A DNA stretch of 64,000 nt from Lolium rigidum (GCF_022539505.1 NC_061510.1:267353687-267417686); one strand, 5' to 3'. Numbered from the stretch's first letter, positions 1-11,848 are shown. Notes: generated from the sequence alone by a model not told the origin. Made by a program: numbers and translations.

Positions 1-1330
1 AGGGGGGGGGGGGAGTTTCATCTTCATCATCAGGTGGATAACTTGGATTGTAGACCCCCAGTTCATCGAGATTTAGTGGCTCGCTTTGCCGTATGCTGTC
101 GAATGTAATTTCTTCTTCCTATTGGTTGTGGAATGTGTATTTTAGCTATTACACTAAGATACATGGGATCGTGTCTTTTTTGAAGGTGACAACGTGGGCG
201 GTATTTTTTTTAATCTTTTTTTGGTGTGTATAATGCATGCTTCATCATCTTGCTTTTGCAGACTAGGTTCACTATTTGTACTAGCTTGCTGCATTGACAA
301 AGTTTCCTTCATATTATCCTGAAAATCTTTTAGATCTCATTTGACACCCATTGTTTCATTTCATTTGGAAGTAAATGAAATGACATATAGATGATATCAT
401 TTTAACAGGCAAATCCATAGAAATGACAGGGTACCGGAAGAAATTAAGTTACGCATGTAATGGAAACCATGAAATTCACAATTGAATTCCGTGGCAGCTA
501 GACAAGTATTTTTATTGAAATAGCAATTGAATTCTTGGATTTCAGCCCCAAATGATGGAAGCCAAACGAGCTATCAGTGAACATATTGTCTAAAAGAGTG
601 TGAACCAAGAAGACGGTCGAAACGTTAGGCATAGGCAAAGTAGTCTTCTTGGCCGGCTGGTTCCGTTTCCAGGTGGCGCCGGCAGAGGCACCTTTAAGTG
701 GCATGGATGACAAGGCCAGTTGGCCAAGGGCTGGCTTTAGCGTAGCTTAACATCTAAATTTCAGTTGCACGTGTGCGTCCTGCGCCGTATGTTTTGTTGT
801 TTCTTTCGTCTCGTGTGTTGACGACTTGAGGAACGAAAGCTCGGAGAAGGAGCAGAGCAACCACCAATCTACGTAGAGTATGTGTATCCGGCGGGAGGTC
901 TATATGTCCGAGCGGCGCCTAGCAGCTTCAACCACTCAACACTTGTTAATTTCGCAACCACAAGCCAGCTGCACATGCATGAACCCAAATTCAGGGTGCT
1001 GCCGCGATCTCTGGCTTCAGCTGTTGCAGCCGGCCGGCCGATCGAATCGAGAAAAACCTCGTGCCGTACAAGAAAAATATCTTGGCATGAATGTGGACGT
1101 ACTCAGCATTCAGTTCAGGAATGACTCTAGCCTGGCTGGCGTCGGTACGAAGAGAGGATGAAAGATGCCAGAATGTGGAAACATACTTAACGGCATGGCA
1201 GGCAATACGGATTGACCCGTAATGAGCTTTCAGCTTGGCTTTCTCGTTGAAGAGGGTATATAAGAGGCCAGCAATGACGTTGGAGATGTTGAGATAAAAC
1301 ACTGTAACATAAATCAAATTAAGCTATGTA
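1..1330. other. Leading intergenic stretch, no gene recognised
   Basis: The window opens with a run of G (positions 2-13), which may mark a difficult spot or assembly edge. The rest is mixed-composition DNA with short open frames in several phases. None shows a recognisable domain, plausible codon bias or splice context. I see no tRNA, MITE ends or transposase fragment here. Confidence 0.5.
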
Positions 1331-2930
1331 GCACATGAACTTGCTCTGTTTAGCCTAGGTGTGCTAGCTGGTGGTGTCGTTTTGGGACCATGGACCGCAC
1401 TGCCCAATGCGTACCGCATCTCATCAATAACTAGTGGATTCCCCGCGCGTTGCAGCGGGAATTTGAGAATACCTAAAAGGTTATAAATAAATATTGATAG
1501 TCATTTGCGAAAAAAGTAATACTCTATTGTTGTATGTGAGTATGGACGTATGTATATGAGAATGTGCTGATATAGTTCAGCACCTATGAAAACATACCTT
1601 TAAAATATATTTATTAAAATAGATAAAAATTTCTTGCTAATATCATTACTTTATAACTGAGGGTCTGAGACACTATGTTGATCAGTGGGCATTGTACCTG
1701 TTTGACCAATTTGTTCACACAACACCACACCAACAATCCAACATCACAGATGATCAGAGGAGGTGAGAAAGGTCTGCCCCTATACTGAAAATCAACTGCA
1801 AATATACACATGGAATGAGAATATGAGATGGAATTAGGAAAAACAAAACAGCTGTAGACAACACGAATGGGGAGAGAGGCAGCACGTGCCTCGCACCAGG
1901 TACTGCGGGTGGGTGTGCTGGTCGAGGCAGCACTTCTTGCTACGTAGTAGCTCTTAGTCGTCTTAGCAAATCTTGATTGCTTAGTATTTTTTGAAAGGGA
2001 TTAGCAAGCTGCTCCTGCTCATTAATGGAGAAGAAGGCATGCATGAGGAGTATCTTGCCAGGGCAGAGGATGTTGTCATGCCTGCATCCGAGAGCCGACT
2101 CTTGGCCTTGCTTCAGAATATACACCTAATAACAACTTGCGATCGAGGATTGCTCCAAAAGGTCTTCTGTGGAGACGCCCATGAGATATTTGCATGTACT
2201 TACTCGGCTTTTCGTCGGATCCGTGAGATGACGATTAGTTGATGAAGGATCTCTCGGGGGCGCGGGTAATGGCGCACAGATCCCTGATCCTCTTGTCATG
2301 CCCCTCATCCTAGCTTGCCGAATCGAGTTGAATGAAAGGCGTAGGTCGTCACCGGCTCACCGCCATGATTCGGCAGTGGCCACGTACACCGGATACGGTA
2401 TAGTAGATGGAGAAAGGTCGGCGACGCTGACATGCAAAAATGGTGGTAGCGAGAAAGGAACAAAGGAGGCACCATGAGAGGTTATGCTGGTTGTGATGAT
2501 CTGTGTAGCTTCATTCTGCCAGGGTCAAGTTGTGATGGAGGCGCTCCAGGGGATTAAATAGTTTACATTTGACACGTAACTAAGAGCTGGAACGTCAAGG
2601 AGTAACTGAAGGAAGACGATAGGATACCAAACAACACGAAAATATTAATGTGAAGGAAGCAAGGTGGGTCAAGAAGCGGAGCGTCGTCAGCCGTTAGCAT
2701 TCTAGCACTACAGTTGAAGAAGAGGAAGAGAACGTGGAGGTGGAACCGTGGAAGTGGGGCACTGGTCGATCAAACTAATGGCCTGTGTGTTGTTTGCTGA
2801 GAAAATCTAATGTGTCTAACTTTGATCAAAAGGCTGCAATATTTTGAGGTGATGTGGCTCACTGTAAGAGCAGCTTGCAAACATTTAATGTAGTTAGTGG
2901 GGATCAACTTTATAGATATTATAGATGTGG
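1330..2930. other. Intergenic DNA with a GC hairpin next to an AT-rich block
   Basis: At 1438-1462 there is a small imperfect hairpin: CCCGC and GCGGG arms around GCGTTGCA, flanked by ATTCC and GGAAT. An AT-rich stretch of about 200 bp follows. GC hairpins of this kind (CCCGYGCGTTGC.GCGGG) occur near the ends of some grass DNA transposons, but I cannot find a partner terminus. No gene is supported in the rest. Confidence 0.3.
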
Positions 2931-2936
2931 ATTGTA

Positions 2937-3410
2937 ACCCTACCTTGGTTTGTCAGATCTCACATTTTCCCCCAAAAATCAAAATATAGTAGGAGTACTA
3001 CTCCATCAGCCTATTATCATAGCGAAGTACTTCCTCCTCCGTCTGTAAATAAATGTCTTAGATTTGTCTAAATCTACATGTATGTAGCTGAATAGTGCGT
3101 AGATACATCCACATAGACAATACTACATTTTGTGACTTTGTAGTGATCAACGTCCATTAGTCAATAAATCGTTTTCAACTTCTATCCATTAGTCCCAATA
3201 GAAAACTTGGCGAACCGAATCAAATCATCCGATGATAACCCTACCTTGATTTGTAGATCTCCCATTTTCCTCAAAAAATCATTACATAGAACATCTTATA
3301 ATATTGTAGAGGTCGATTCTATTTGTTTATCAATCAATTCAAAATGTTGTCTGAATCCATGAGCATCCAATAGACAACTTGGCGAACCGAGTCAAATCAT
3401 CTCATGATAG
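2937..3410 (+). repeat. Diverged direct duplication (~300 bp period)
   Basis: Two blocks recur in order. A block beginning CCCTACCTTGRTTTGT occurs at about 2937 and 3238. A block containing ACTTGGCGAACCGA occurs at about 3201 and 3376. The copies differ by several substitutions and small indels, so the duplication is old. No coding potential is seen. Confidence 0.55.
3030..3120. mobile_element. Partial Stowaway-like (Tc1/Mariner) MITE
   Basis: The segment starts with a CTTCCTCCTCCGTC terminus followed by GTCTTAGATTTGTCTAAAT, which is the 5' arrangement typical of grass Stowaway MITEs. The matching right terminus is not present, so this is a truncated copy. Identification rests on motif memory only. 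Confidence 0.45.
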
Positions 3411-4001
3411 TTACTTCCTGAGTAGGCAGAGAAATGGGAGTAGACTAACCCTTGAAAACAGACCCAACAAGGCCCTAAGCCCCAATGTGGAATATATTGT
3501 CCACTAAAATCTCATCATATGATAATTTTGCTCTAGGAGATACTACTCAAAGAGCATCTTTAGTCGCGCCTCCATCTAAAGAAGTTGTTGGACATAAAAA
3601 CAAGTCCAAACCACGGACTCTAAAGAAGGCTTGGGTTCGATGCGGCCCAAAAACTGTTCGGCGCCACAAGGCCAATCCGATCTACATCGGCGGGCTAGGG
3701 ACGCCGGATAGAAGCCGAAGCAGCCATCGCATATGATACCGACAAGTGGGTGTCACTAGCTAGCGGCCTAGCCTGCTCTCCCCCCTACACGCCTCTCCCC
3801 GGCTCTGGGTATCTCCAACCCCCGCCGAATCACCACTGTCGGTGCCAGTGCCCCCATCTCGACGTCGGTAGTACAACGGCTACTACACCAATCGCTGGTC
3901 GTTGACCACCAGCTCGGCTCCCCCTCTCGTTGCTCCTCTCGACTTGCGCAGACCTCGCGTAGCTGGCCTGTACGTAGGGTGTTCGGTCGTTTTGCCACGG
4001 T

Positions 4002-5281
4002 TTTTATTTTCGTTAAAGGGAATATATTAATATCGAAGGATACCAATTACACCCAGCCTCTGCAACAATGCAATGCCCTAATAACGTTACAGATGCACAC
4101 AGCCAAAAAAGAGAAAAAGAAAACTAAGAAATAAAAGTCCCGCTATAGTATCCTAGCCCTAGCAACAGTAATACATCCACCACCAAAACAACAACTGAAA
4201 TCAGACTCTTCAAAAGCGAAGCCTGCAAGAAGGGAACAGTGCAACATCGCTATCGTCGCCCGATCAAAGATCTTAGGTTTTCACCCTGAAGATAGTCTAC
4301 GCTCTCAAAACAATGCCTTCAACAAGGACATTGCCAGGTACAACCAGTTAAGGCCTTAAAGGTAAGACTCTGAACTTCACATGTGCTGCCGTCCCCACTT
4401 TCATACCACTGCTGCGAAGTCCGGAACACCAAGCAAGCCCCTCAACAGCGCAAAGACTTGAACCTCCATTAGCTAGTTCTCTGATCCGGCCTTCATGATA
4501 TTCTCTTCTTCTGACTTCACTATGGATCAGTTGTCACTTGGTGTCAACACAGAAAAGAGCTTCACGCAGCTCCCTCTAGAACCAAACGGTCGGAATAAAA
4601 GCATGGGTGCGTACAACTGAATACCACCGATCCAGCGAACTCAGGCAATAGAAGCATTGTTACATTCGCCGGCGGCGCCTTCCGGAACTCAACACTCCGG
4701 CCAGATCATGAAGGGAAGGCCTCCGACAAGTCTTCATCTTCGTCCAAGAGAGACCCTAGGACCGCCACATTTATTCAGGTCGGGCCCCCACGCCGGCGAC
4801 CATCCCAGGCTGGCCATGGTTGTCGCCGGAGACACCAAGTAGATCGCGTAGTCCAGAGACACCGCACACGCCTGGGCACCGCTGCAGCCGAACGCCACCC
4901 CTCCACTGCCGGCCGCCGAGAGGCGAGGAGAAGGGGACCTAGGGTTTGCCCCTACAGCCCACCCCCACCCCTCCCTCCGCCGCCGGCAGGGCTCCCACCG
5001 CCTCGTCATCCGTCATGCCGCCACCGAGCCGAGGCAAGGCACCACCATCGAGGCCCTCGACAATAGGGTCGTGCCCTGGCCCGAGGAAGGCGACCCACGC
5101 TCGACCCCTGCGCGCGAGAGGACGAAGAAATCCCACCCACCACCGCCGGCCAGACTTTGCCTGACCGCGCCCCCTGGCGGCGATGAGGGAGGGGAGGGGG
5201 AGAGGGGGGGAGTGGCAGTGGCGCGGTAGGGTTCCCCCCGGCCGCCACGCGGGGGCGACACGGGAGGGACGGGAGGAGGTA
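4002..5281 (-). mobile_element. LINE-tailed retroposon, 1.28 kb, 13-bp TSD
   Basis: On the minus strand this unit starts GC-rich near 5281. It ends near 4002 with an AT-rich tail (GATATTAATATATTCCC then AAAATAAAAA), like plant L1-type LINE 3' ends. It is flanked by GTTTTGCCACGGT (3989-4001) and GTTTTGCCTCGGT (5282-5294), a 13-bp target-site duplication with one mismatch. No reverse transcriptase or endonuclease domain is visible, so it is probably a non-autonomous LINE derivative or heavily deleted LINE. Short ORFs inside it look like GC-driven open frames rather than genes. Confidence 0.7.
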
Positions 5282-5294
5282 GTTTTGCCTCGGT

Positions 5295-5480
5295 ATGCTT
5301 CATATCTAGATTTTTTGTTTCTCTAGGCCGCCATTCGGTTGATTGATTGCTCCATTGTTTGATTCATAGACTATAGATATCGACGACGAGATGATGATCT
5401 ATGATTCATGTAAAAGGAAGCCAATGATTCATGTAAAAGGAAGCCAATGCCGACCCTGATGAAGAAGAGCACTTGACAAT
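5295..5480 (+). repeat. Intergenic; 23-bp tandem duplication
   Basis: A 23-bp unit beginning ATGATTCATGTAAAAGG is repeated exactly twice at 5401-5423 and 5424-5446. Nothing else is recognisable in this short stretch between the retroposon and the upstream region of the patatin-like gene. Confidence 0.8.
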
Positions 5481-6435
5481 GCCGGCTTATCTTTTACAGT
5501 TACAAGAGGAGGAGCTGAAGAATGCCACTTGGAGGTGGGGTGGGTCCTGCCATGCTATATGCCTGGCTGTGAGGGAGTTATGTCGAAGCATTCGCCGTGC
5601 GTCGGCAAGTACGCCATGGCCGACGCCATAACTCCGGCGATGTGAGACGGTAGATCCGTGGGCGTACGTGCCGGCCTGCATGGCGCAGTGGAGGAGGGAG
5701 GGCACCGTACGTGGATCGGATCTTGCTGCCGTACCACTTGCTCTGATCCAAGTGAAAAGCCAGCAGAACACGAACATGAACACCAGTAGGGCACGTGCGG
5801 CCGAATCTACCGCCGGTGATCGAGCTGCCGGATCTACTCGCGCTGTACCTGTACGGGGCCGTACTTGTCACCTGCACAGTGAAGTGATAGTACATTTCCC
5901 TCACGTGCGCCGTGAAAAAAAGAAATCCACGTACGTACGTCGACAGCGGCGGTGCGGTGGCGCTCCCAGATCCGGCGCCGACGCTCGCCATTAAACTCTG
6001 ACGACCTGTACGAACGACGTACTTGCTCCACTCCAGTGTGGCAGTGGGATGCCGCCTGCCTGTCATCCGGGCCCCGTCCGCCGTGGCGCGATCCGCCGGA
6101 TCGCCGAGGGTCAGCCGCTGTCTCCCTCCCGGCACCGTCGGTGACCGGGCCCCCGTCGTCCAATCACCGTCTGACAGCCGGCGGTCCACGCGCGCCCCGC
6201 ACGCGCGCGCGGTGTCCGCGGCGAAGCTTCCCGTCGGCCGCGTGCCGCGCCGGGATCCCGCGGCGGGAGGACAGCGACGCTTCCTGCGGCCTTCGCGCGC
6301 GCGCGCGCTCGCATCGCCGCCGTCGATCGCGCGGCTGACGGCCGCGGCGCGTCCGTACCGAGCTGTCGGGCGTCGCTGGTTTAGTTAAACCCTGCGCCGA
6401 GCTTCCCTCGCTTGCGCGCCATGTACGTACGTCGG
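5480..6435. other. GC-rich upstream region of the patatin-like gene
   Basis: This stretch is GC- and CpG-rich, with ACGTACGT tracts near 5930 and 6423. Long open frames on both strands (up to about 200 codons) come from the composition. They overlap each other, carry no recognised domain and are not called. It probably holds distal promoter sequence for the gene starting at 6610. Confidence 0.4.
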
Positions 6436-6444
6436 ACACGTGGC
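6436..6444 (+). promoter_or_regulatory. G-box / ABRE-like element
   Basis: ACACGTGGC matches the plant ABRE/G-box core (CACGTG) bound by bZIP factors. It lies 26 bp upstream of the TATA box of the patatin-like gene. This placement suggests ABA or stress responsiveness, which is an inference from position and motif only. Confidence 0.55.
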
Positions 6445-6469
6445 TGTCTCTGCTGCCTGCTCCGCTGTG

Positions 6470-6476
6470 TATATAA
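6470..6476 (+). promoter_or_regulatory. TATA box of the patatin-like gene
   Basis: TATATAA lies 134 bp upstream of the ATG at 6610. Transcription would begin around 6500, giving a 5' UTR of about 110 nt. It is the only strong TATA close to the start codon on this strand. Confidence 0.7.
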
Positions 6477-6609
6477 TGGCTCCACTTGGACTCACTGGAC
6501 GCATCGCACTCCGAGCACTATCAACATCGACTCGATTGCACACAGTGTCAGGTAGAACAAGTAAGCTAGCTTCAATTGCTTTTCGCTGCTAGCAGCTGCA
6601 ACAGAGCCG

Positions 6610-7941
6610 ATGGCGTCGCCGCTTGCCATGGACGTCGACAAGCTCAGCTACGAGATCTTCTCCCTGCTGGAGAGCAAGTTCTTGTTTGGCGCCGGTGGAG
6701 CTGCCGGCTGCCTCTCCGGCCCGGGCACGCCGTTCCGCGGTGCCAACGACGGGCGTGTCCGCGTGCTGGCCATCGACGGATGCGGGGCGGGCGCGGGGGA
6801 CGCGCTGCTCGCCGCCGCCGCGCTCGCGAGGCTCGAGGCAGGGCTGCGCCGGCAAGCCGGCGACCCCGACGCGCGCGTCGCCGACTTCTTCGACCTGGCC
6901 GCGGGCTCCGGAGCCGGCGGCGTGCTCGCGGCCATGCTGTTCCTCAAGGGCGCCGACGGCCGCCCGCGGTACACGGCCGAGGAGGCGCTCGCCTTCGTGG
7001 CCGGGAGCGTCGGGAAGGACTGGGGCGGCCGGCGCCGCGGGCTGGCGAGGCTGCTCCGCGGTGGCAACGCGCGGAAGGGGGACAAGTCCTTCCGGCGGGT
7101 GTTCGGCGACGCGACGCTCGGCAGGGACACCGTGGCGCCGGTCCTCGTGCCCTGCTACGACCTCGCCACGGGCGCGCCCTTCGTGTTCTCCCGCGCCGAC
7201 GCCGTCGAGAGCGACAGCTTCGACTTCCGCCTCAGCGACGTCTGCGCGGCCACCTGCGCCGCCGCCGGCGCCGCGGCCGCCGTCAGGTCCGTGGACGGGC
7301 GCACGGCCATTGCCGCCGCGTCCGGGGCCGTGGCGGCCATGGGCAACCCGGCCTCCGCGGCCATCACGCACGTCCTCCACAACAAGCAGGAGTTCCCGCT
7401 CGCCGCCGGCATGGACGACATTCTCGTTCTCTCTATCGGCACCGGCGCGTCATCCACCACCTCCTCCGGTGGAAACGGCTGGAACACGCCGATGCCGACG
7501 CGCTCGCCGTCGCGGGACGAGCTGGCGCGCGTCACCGCCCAGGGCGTCGCGGACATGGTCGACGAGGCCGTCGCCATGGCGTTCGGCCACGCCAGCGACA
7601 GCAACTACGTGCGCGTACAGGCCAGCACCGAACTCACCTCTCTGCACGCACAGACGGCGGCCGCGGCGGCCGGAGCGATGCTCTCGCAGCGGAACGTGGA
7701 GTCGGTGCTCTTCCGCGGGCGGAGGCTGTCGGACAGGACGAACGCCGAGAAGGTTGACGCGCTGGCCGCGGAGCTGGTCAAGGAGCAGGAGCGGCGGATG
7801 CGCAGCCCTCTCCCGAACGTCGTCATCAAGCAGGTCTCCTCGCCGCGCCTGTCGTCGGCGACCACCGCCTCGTCGGTCACCGCCACGGTGAGGACGGCGT
7901 CGTCGATGCCATCGCCGGCCTCGTGGGATTCTCGCCAGTAG
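6610..7941 (+). CDS. Patatin-like protein, pPLAIII type, single exon, catalytic residues substituted
   Basis: An uninterrupted 443-residue frame. Patatin-like proteins are acyl hydrolases acting on membrane lipids; the plant group III members affect growth and organ shape. The fold signature is present: a phosphate/oxyanion loop at residues 56-64 (DGCGAGAGD in place of DGGGxRG), the strand-elbow region FFDLAAGSGAGG at 93-104, VPCYDL near 180-184, FVFSR near 191-195 and THVLHNK at 253-259. The nucleophile motif GxSxG reads G-S-G-A-G, placing Gly101 at the serine position, as in group III. The Asp motif DGG/DGA reads S-G-A (238-240), so the Asp is also replaced. The protein may therefore be non-hydrolytic or use a different mechanism. 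The C-terminal ~100 residues are Ser/Arg-rich and less conserved. The start was chosen as the first ATG after the TATA box in the conserved frame. Codon use is strongly GC3-rich, normal for grass genes of this type. Confidence 0.9.
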   Translation: MASPLAMDVDKLSYEIFSLLESKFLFGAGGAAGCLSGPGTPFRGANDGRVRVLAIDGCGAGAGDALLAAAALARLEAGLRRQAGDPDARVADFFDLAAGSGAGGVLAAMLFLKGADGRPRYTAEEALAFVAGSVGKDWGGRRRGLARLLRGGNARKGDKSFRRVFGDATLGRDTVAPVLVPCYDLATGAPFVFSRADAVESDSFDFRLSDVCAATCAAAGAAAAVRSVDGRTAIAAASGAVAAMGNPASAAITHVLHNKQEFPLAAGMDDILVLSIGTGASSTTSSGGNGWNTPMPTRSPSRDELARVTAQGVADMVDEAVAMAFGHASDSNYVRVQASTELTSLHAQTAAAAAGAMLSQRNVESVLFRGRRLSDRTNAEKVDALAAELVKEQERRMRSPLPNVVIKQVSSPRLSSATTASSVTATVRTASSMPSPASWDSRQ

Positions 7942-8222
7942 CTAAGTTGTTGGTAGGCCCTTTGACGTGACACGCAACTCGTGTACGTGCAATTATGCAG
8001 TGTAGTAGGCAGAGGCACTGACAAGAGCGAGCGGTGTGTTCTTTTTTTGTGTTCTTTCCACTCGTGTGACACTGACGTGTGGGGTGCATGTTTTGAAATG
8101 TAATTTGGTTATGCAAATTCACCGAGTCAACTCGTCCAAGGCCGATCTCGTCACCGGGTACTAGTTGATCGGGAACACTAATTTGCGGCCATCCGCTCAC
8201 TATGTTTTCTTTGCTGCGAGAG
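7942..8222 (+). other. 3' flank / 3' UTR of the patatin-like gene
   Basis: AT-richer sequence follows the TAG stop, with TTTGAAATGTAATTTGG at about 8090-8106 as a plausible plant polyadenylation region. The flank is interrupted at 8223 by the target-site duplication of a nested retrotransposon cluster. Confidence 0.5.
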
Positions 8223-8555
8223 CACCACTCTCTAGTTTTTTTTTTTTTGATAGGTATACGTATATATTAAGTCATAGACAAACCAGAGTACAGAACACGT
8301 ACGCACAGAACAGAACGGTCCAGAAGGACACGTAAACCCGTACACGTTGCAGAAAAGCCCCTCTGAAAAGAAGAAACTACAAAGAAGTCCTTGGGGAATT
8401 CTGCACCACCAGATCCGACCCGCCGCCCAACTCCGGCACCGGCAAATTGAGCACCAAGAGAGGGAGAGACGGAAACCAACGAAGCCGAGGTAGAAGCAGC
8501 TCCATCGCCGACGGACGGCTTTGTGAACCTCGAGAAAAGGAGCACCAGAGGTGCC

Positions 8556-10067
8556 TGATGACCCACAAGTATAGGGGGTGTATCGTAGTATCTTCGATAA
8601 GTAAGAATGTCGATCCCAACGAGGAACAGAAGGTGTTGACAAGCAGTTCCGATGAAGGATTCACTGTAAATGCTCACAGACAAGTATTCAGGGGGTTTTG
8701 ATGTAACAGATGAATAAAGTACGAGTAAGTAAAATGCGAGAGAAATAATTGCAGCGAGTGGCCCAATCCTTTTTAGCACAAAGGACAAGCCGGTTTGTTT
8801 ACTTATAATGACAAAATGTTCTCGAGGACACACGGGATTTTAGTCTAGTGCTTTCGCTACATACAGCTGATTAATCTTCATTGTTTTGATAAGTGTTGTG
8901 TGGGTGAACCTATGCTAATGTACCGCCCTTCCTAGGACTAATACATACTTGTGATTATACCCCTTGCAAGCATCCGCAACTACAAGAAAGTAATTAAGAT
9001 AAATCTAACCACAGACCTTAAACTCGAGATCCTGCGATCCCTCCCGCATCGATATACCAACGGGGTTTAGGTTTCGTCACTCCGGCAACCCCGCAATTGG
9101 CAAACGAGTACAAGATGCATTTCCCTAGGCCCATAAATGGTGAAGTGTCGTGTAGTCGACGTTCACACGACACCACTAGAAGAATAACACCACAACTTAA
9201 ATATCATAACATTGAATATTACTCAACCATAATTCACTACTAGCATTTAGACTTCACCCATGTCCTCAAGAACTAAACGAACTACTCACGAGACATCATA
9301 TGGAACATGATCAGAGGTGATATGATGATGAATAACAATCTGAACATAGACCTTGGTTCAATGGTTTCACTCTATAGCATCAACAACAAGTAGAAATCGG
9401 TATCGGGAGAGTTTCCCTAGCAAACAATCAAGATCAAACCCAAATTGCTACAGCGGTGACGATGTCCAGCGGTGGAGATGGCGGTGATGATGGTGGAGAT
9501 GATGATGATGGTGATGGAGATGATGTCCAGCTCGATGACGGTGACGATGGCGTCGATTTCCCCTCCGGGAGGGAATTTCCCCGGCGGATTCCCGCCCGCC
9601 GGAGAGCTCTTTTCTCTCCGGTGTTCTCCGCCCCGCGAGGCGGCTATAACCCTTCGTGAGGATTCCTCTCGTGGCTTCCGTCTTCGGGACGAAGGGTTTC
9701 GCGAAGAAAAGGAGGCGAAAGGGGCCGAGGGGGCTCCACACCACATGGTGGCGCGGCCGAGCCATGGGCCGCGCCACCCTATGGTGTGGGCCCACCCCGG
9801 GTCCAGGCTGGCTCCCCCTTCCGGCTTCCTCCGTCATCCGGAAAAATAGGATTTTTGGTAAAACTTCCTTCCGCAGTTGATCTTCCGAAATATTGCATCC
9901 TGACGGTGCTTTTTCCAGCAGAATCCTGGCTCCGGTGCTCGATCCCCAAATAATCATGAAACATGCAAAATAGATGAAATAACATAAGTATTGTGTCCCA
10001 ATATGAAATATATCAATGAATAACAGCAAATTATGATATAAAATAGTGATGCAAATTGGACGTATCA
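8556..10067 (-). repeat. Element A, 3' LTR
   Basis: On the minus strand this LTR starts TGATACGTCC and ends GGGTCATCA. It contains a GC-rich palindrome at 9736-9789 and a GAT/GGTGAT-rich segment near 9460-9540. It pairs with 23901-25417. The differences are mainly C/T and G/A transitions at CpG, plus single-base changes inside CAG/CTG or CG triplets. Confidence 0.95.
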
Positions 10068-10082
10068 ACTCCCCCCAAGCTT
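10068..10082 (-). promoter_or_regulatory. Polypurine tract of element A
   Basis: On the minus strand AAGCTTGGGGGGAGT sits directly before the 3' LTR start. This is the expected plus-strand primer for reverse transcription and confirms minus-strand orientation. Confidence 0.8.
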
Positions 10083-11848
10083 AGACTTCGCTTGTCCCCA
10101 AGCGAAACTGAACTCTGTAAACAGGTCCACATGTTTATGGAGTGAAGAGTCGATAAATAGAATACGGACAAGAAGCATCATATTCATTCACACAAGACAT
10201 TATAGTAAACAACTTCCTCATATAACTCAATCTTGAAACAAGTATAAGGTAATCACAAATAAAGGTGCATAAGAGATCATAATTGGTGATGGCAAACTTT
10301 GTTCTTGGTCAGAGAACATTTAACAGATTATACTTATCTATTGAGCAGCGCTCTCATATTAAAAACTTATGGTAAACTTGCATACTCAATCATATTAATC
10401 ATTGATGACTTTCAAAGCTATATTCATTCAGGTAAAACTTGTACTAAACAAGAAAGAGTAAAGACATGATGAAGCAAATCACAATATAATAGTTTGATCA
10501 CAACAACTCAAATGCTTGCTTGAGATGGAGGGAAATAGGTTTACTCGACTCAACATAAAGTAAAAGACAAGCCCTTCGCGAGAGGGAAGCAGGGATTAAA
10601 TCATGTGCTAGAGCTTTTTCAGTTTTGAAATCATATAAAGAGAATAAAAGTAAAGTTTTGAGAGGTGTTTGTTGTTGTCAACGATCGGTAGCGGGTACTC
10701 TAACCCCCTTGCCAAACGAGACCTCCAAAGAGCGGCTCCCATGAAGGACGTTATCTCTACCAACGAAGATAGATCATCCCTCTTCTCTTTTGTTTACACA
10801 TGTACTTTAGTTTATTTAAGGATGACACTCCCCCAACCTTTGCTTACACAAGCCATGGCTAACCGAATCATCGGGTGCCTTCCAACAATCTCATACCATG
10901 GAGGAGTGTCTATTGCAAAATTAAATTGCTTAACGATGAATCAGGGCAAAACATGTGAAGAGAATTATTAATGAAAGTTGATTAATTGGGGCTGGGAACC
11001 CCGTTGCCGACTCTTATTGCAAAATTATAGGATAAGTGGATGAAGCCACTAGTCCATTAGTGGAGGCTGCCTAACAAGATCGAAAGATAAAACACCACAT
11101 ACTTCCTCATGAGCTATAAAACATTGACACAAATAAAGAGTAATAAGTTTTGAATTGTTTAAAGGTAGCACATGAAGTATTTACTTGGAATGGCAGAAAA
11201 TACCATGCGAGTAGGTAGATATGGTGGACACAAATGACATAGGTTTGGGTTCAGGTTTGGATGCACGAGAAGTATTCCCTCTCAGTACAGGTCTTTGGCT
11301 AGCAAGGTTAATTAGCAAGCATAAGAGTTGAGGGAAACAAACAAATATACATGTGATAGAAACAATCATGCATCCTACTTGTAAGCACAAACAGTTTTAA
11401 CTTTAGAATACTAAGCTAAGAACTGATAAGAAAGATAATAATATCTTCTACATGTACTTCCTCTATTCTTCTTAAACTCAAAGTGTTGTTGCTATTGACC
11501 ATTGCTAAGCTTGCCAAAACCAAATAGATTAACTCAATGCTCCCAAAGTGGTACCAACACTAAAATCAAGATCAATCATATAATAGAAATTGCAAACTAA
11601 AATAAGGTGTGCAAAATGTAAATGATAAGACTTCTCATTAATATTCCATAACGATAACTCACACCAAGGGATACATAGGCTAACTAAAGGAGAGATACTT
11701 CCACACTGCAACCCATCTTATACGATAACTTCCCTACTCATGATATGACACTACTTGATAATAAAAAGTAAAAGGTAATGATAATGTGATACCACGGCAC
11801 TCCCCCAAGCTTGGAACAAACCAAGGGGATGCCAATACCGATGATGAA
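10083..11848 (-). other. Element A 3' non-coding region
   Basis: This is the untranslated internal sequence between the downstream ORF and the polypurine tract. It carries a module at about 10650-11120 (starting near GAGAGGTGTTTGTTGTTGTC on +) that is almost the same in element B at 16505-16990. It includes one copy of a ~95-bp block around GGCTAACCGAATC that is tandemly doubled in element B. No ORF of note. Confidence 0.7.

Noticed and set aside
4641..5303. Overlapping GC-rich ORFs near 4657-5303
   Set aside because: All lie in the GC-rich 5' part of the retroposon at 4002-5281, in several phases on both strands.
5578..6388. Overlapping open frames up to 203 codons on both strands upstream of the patatin-like gene
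   Set aside because: They overlap each other in high-GC DNA, have no domain or splice context, and lie in the promoter region.
6576..7891. Additional long open frames (393 and 422 codons on +, 263 on -) over the patatin-like gene
   Set aside because: They are GC-rich shadow frames of the real CDS; their translations are Arg/Ala/Pro-rich and lack patatin motifs.
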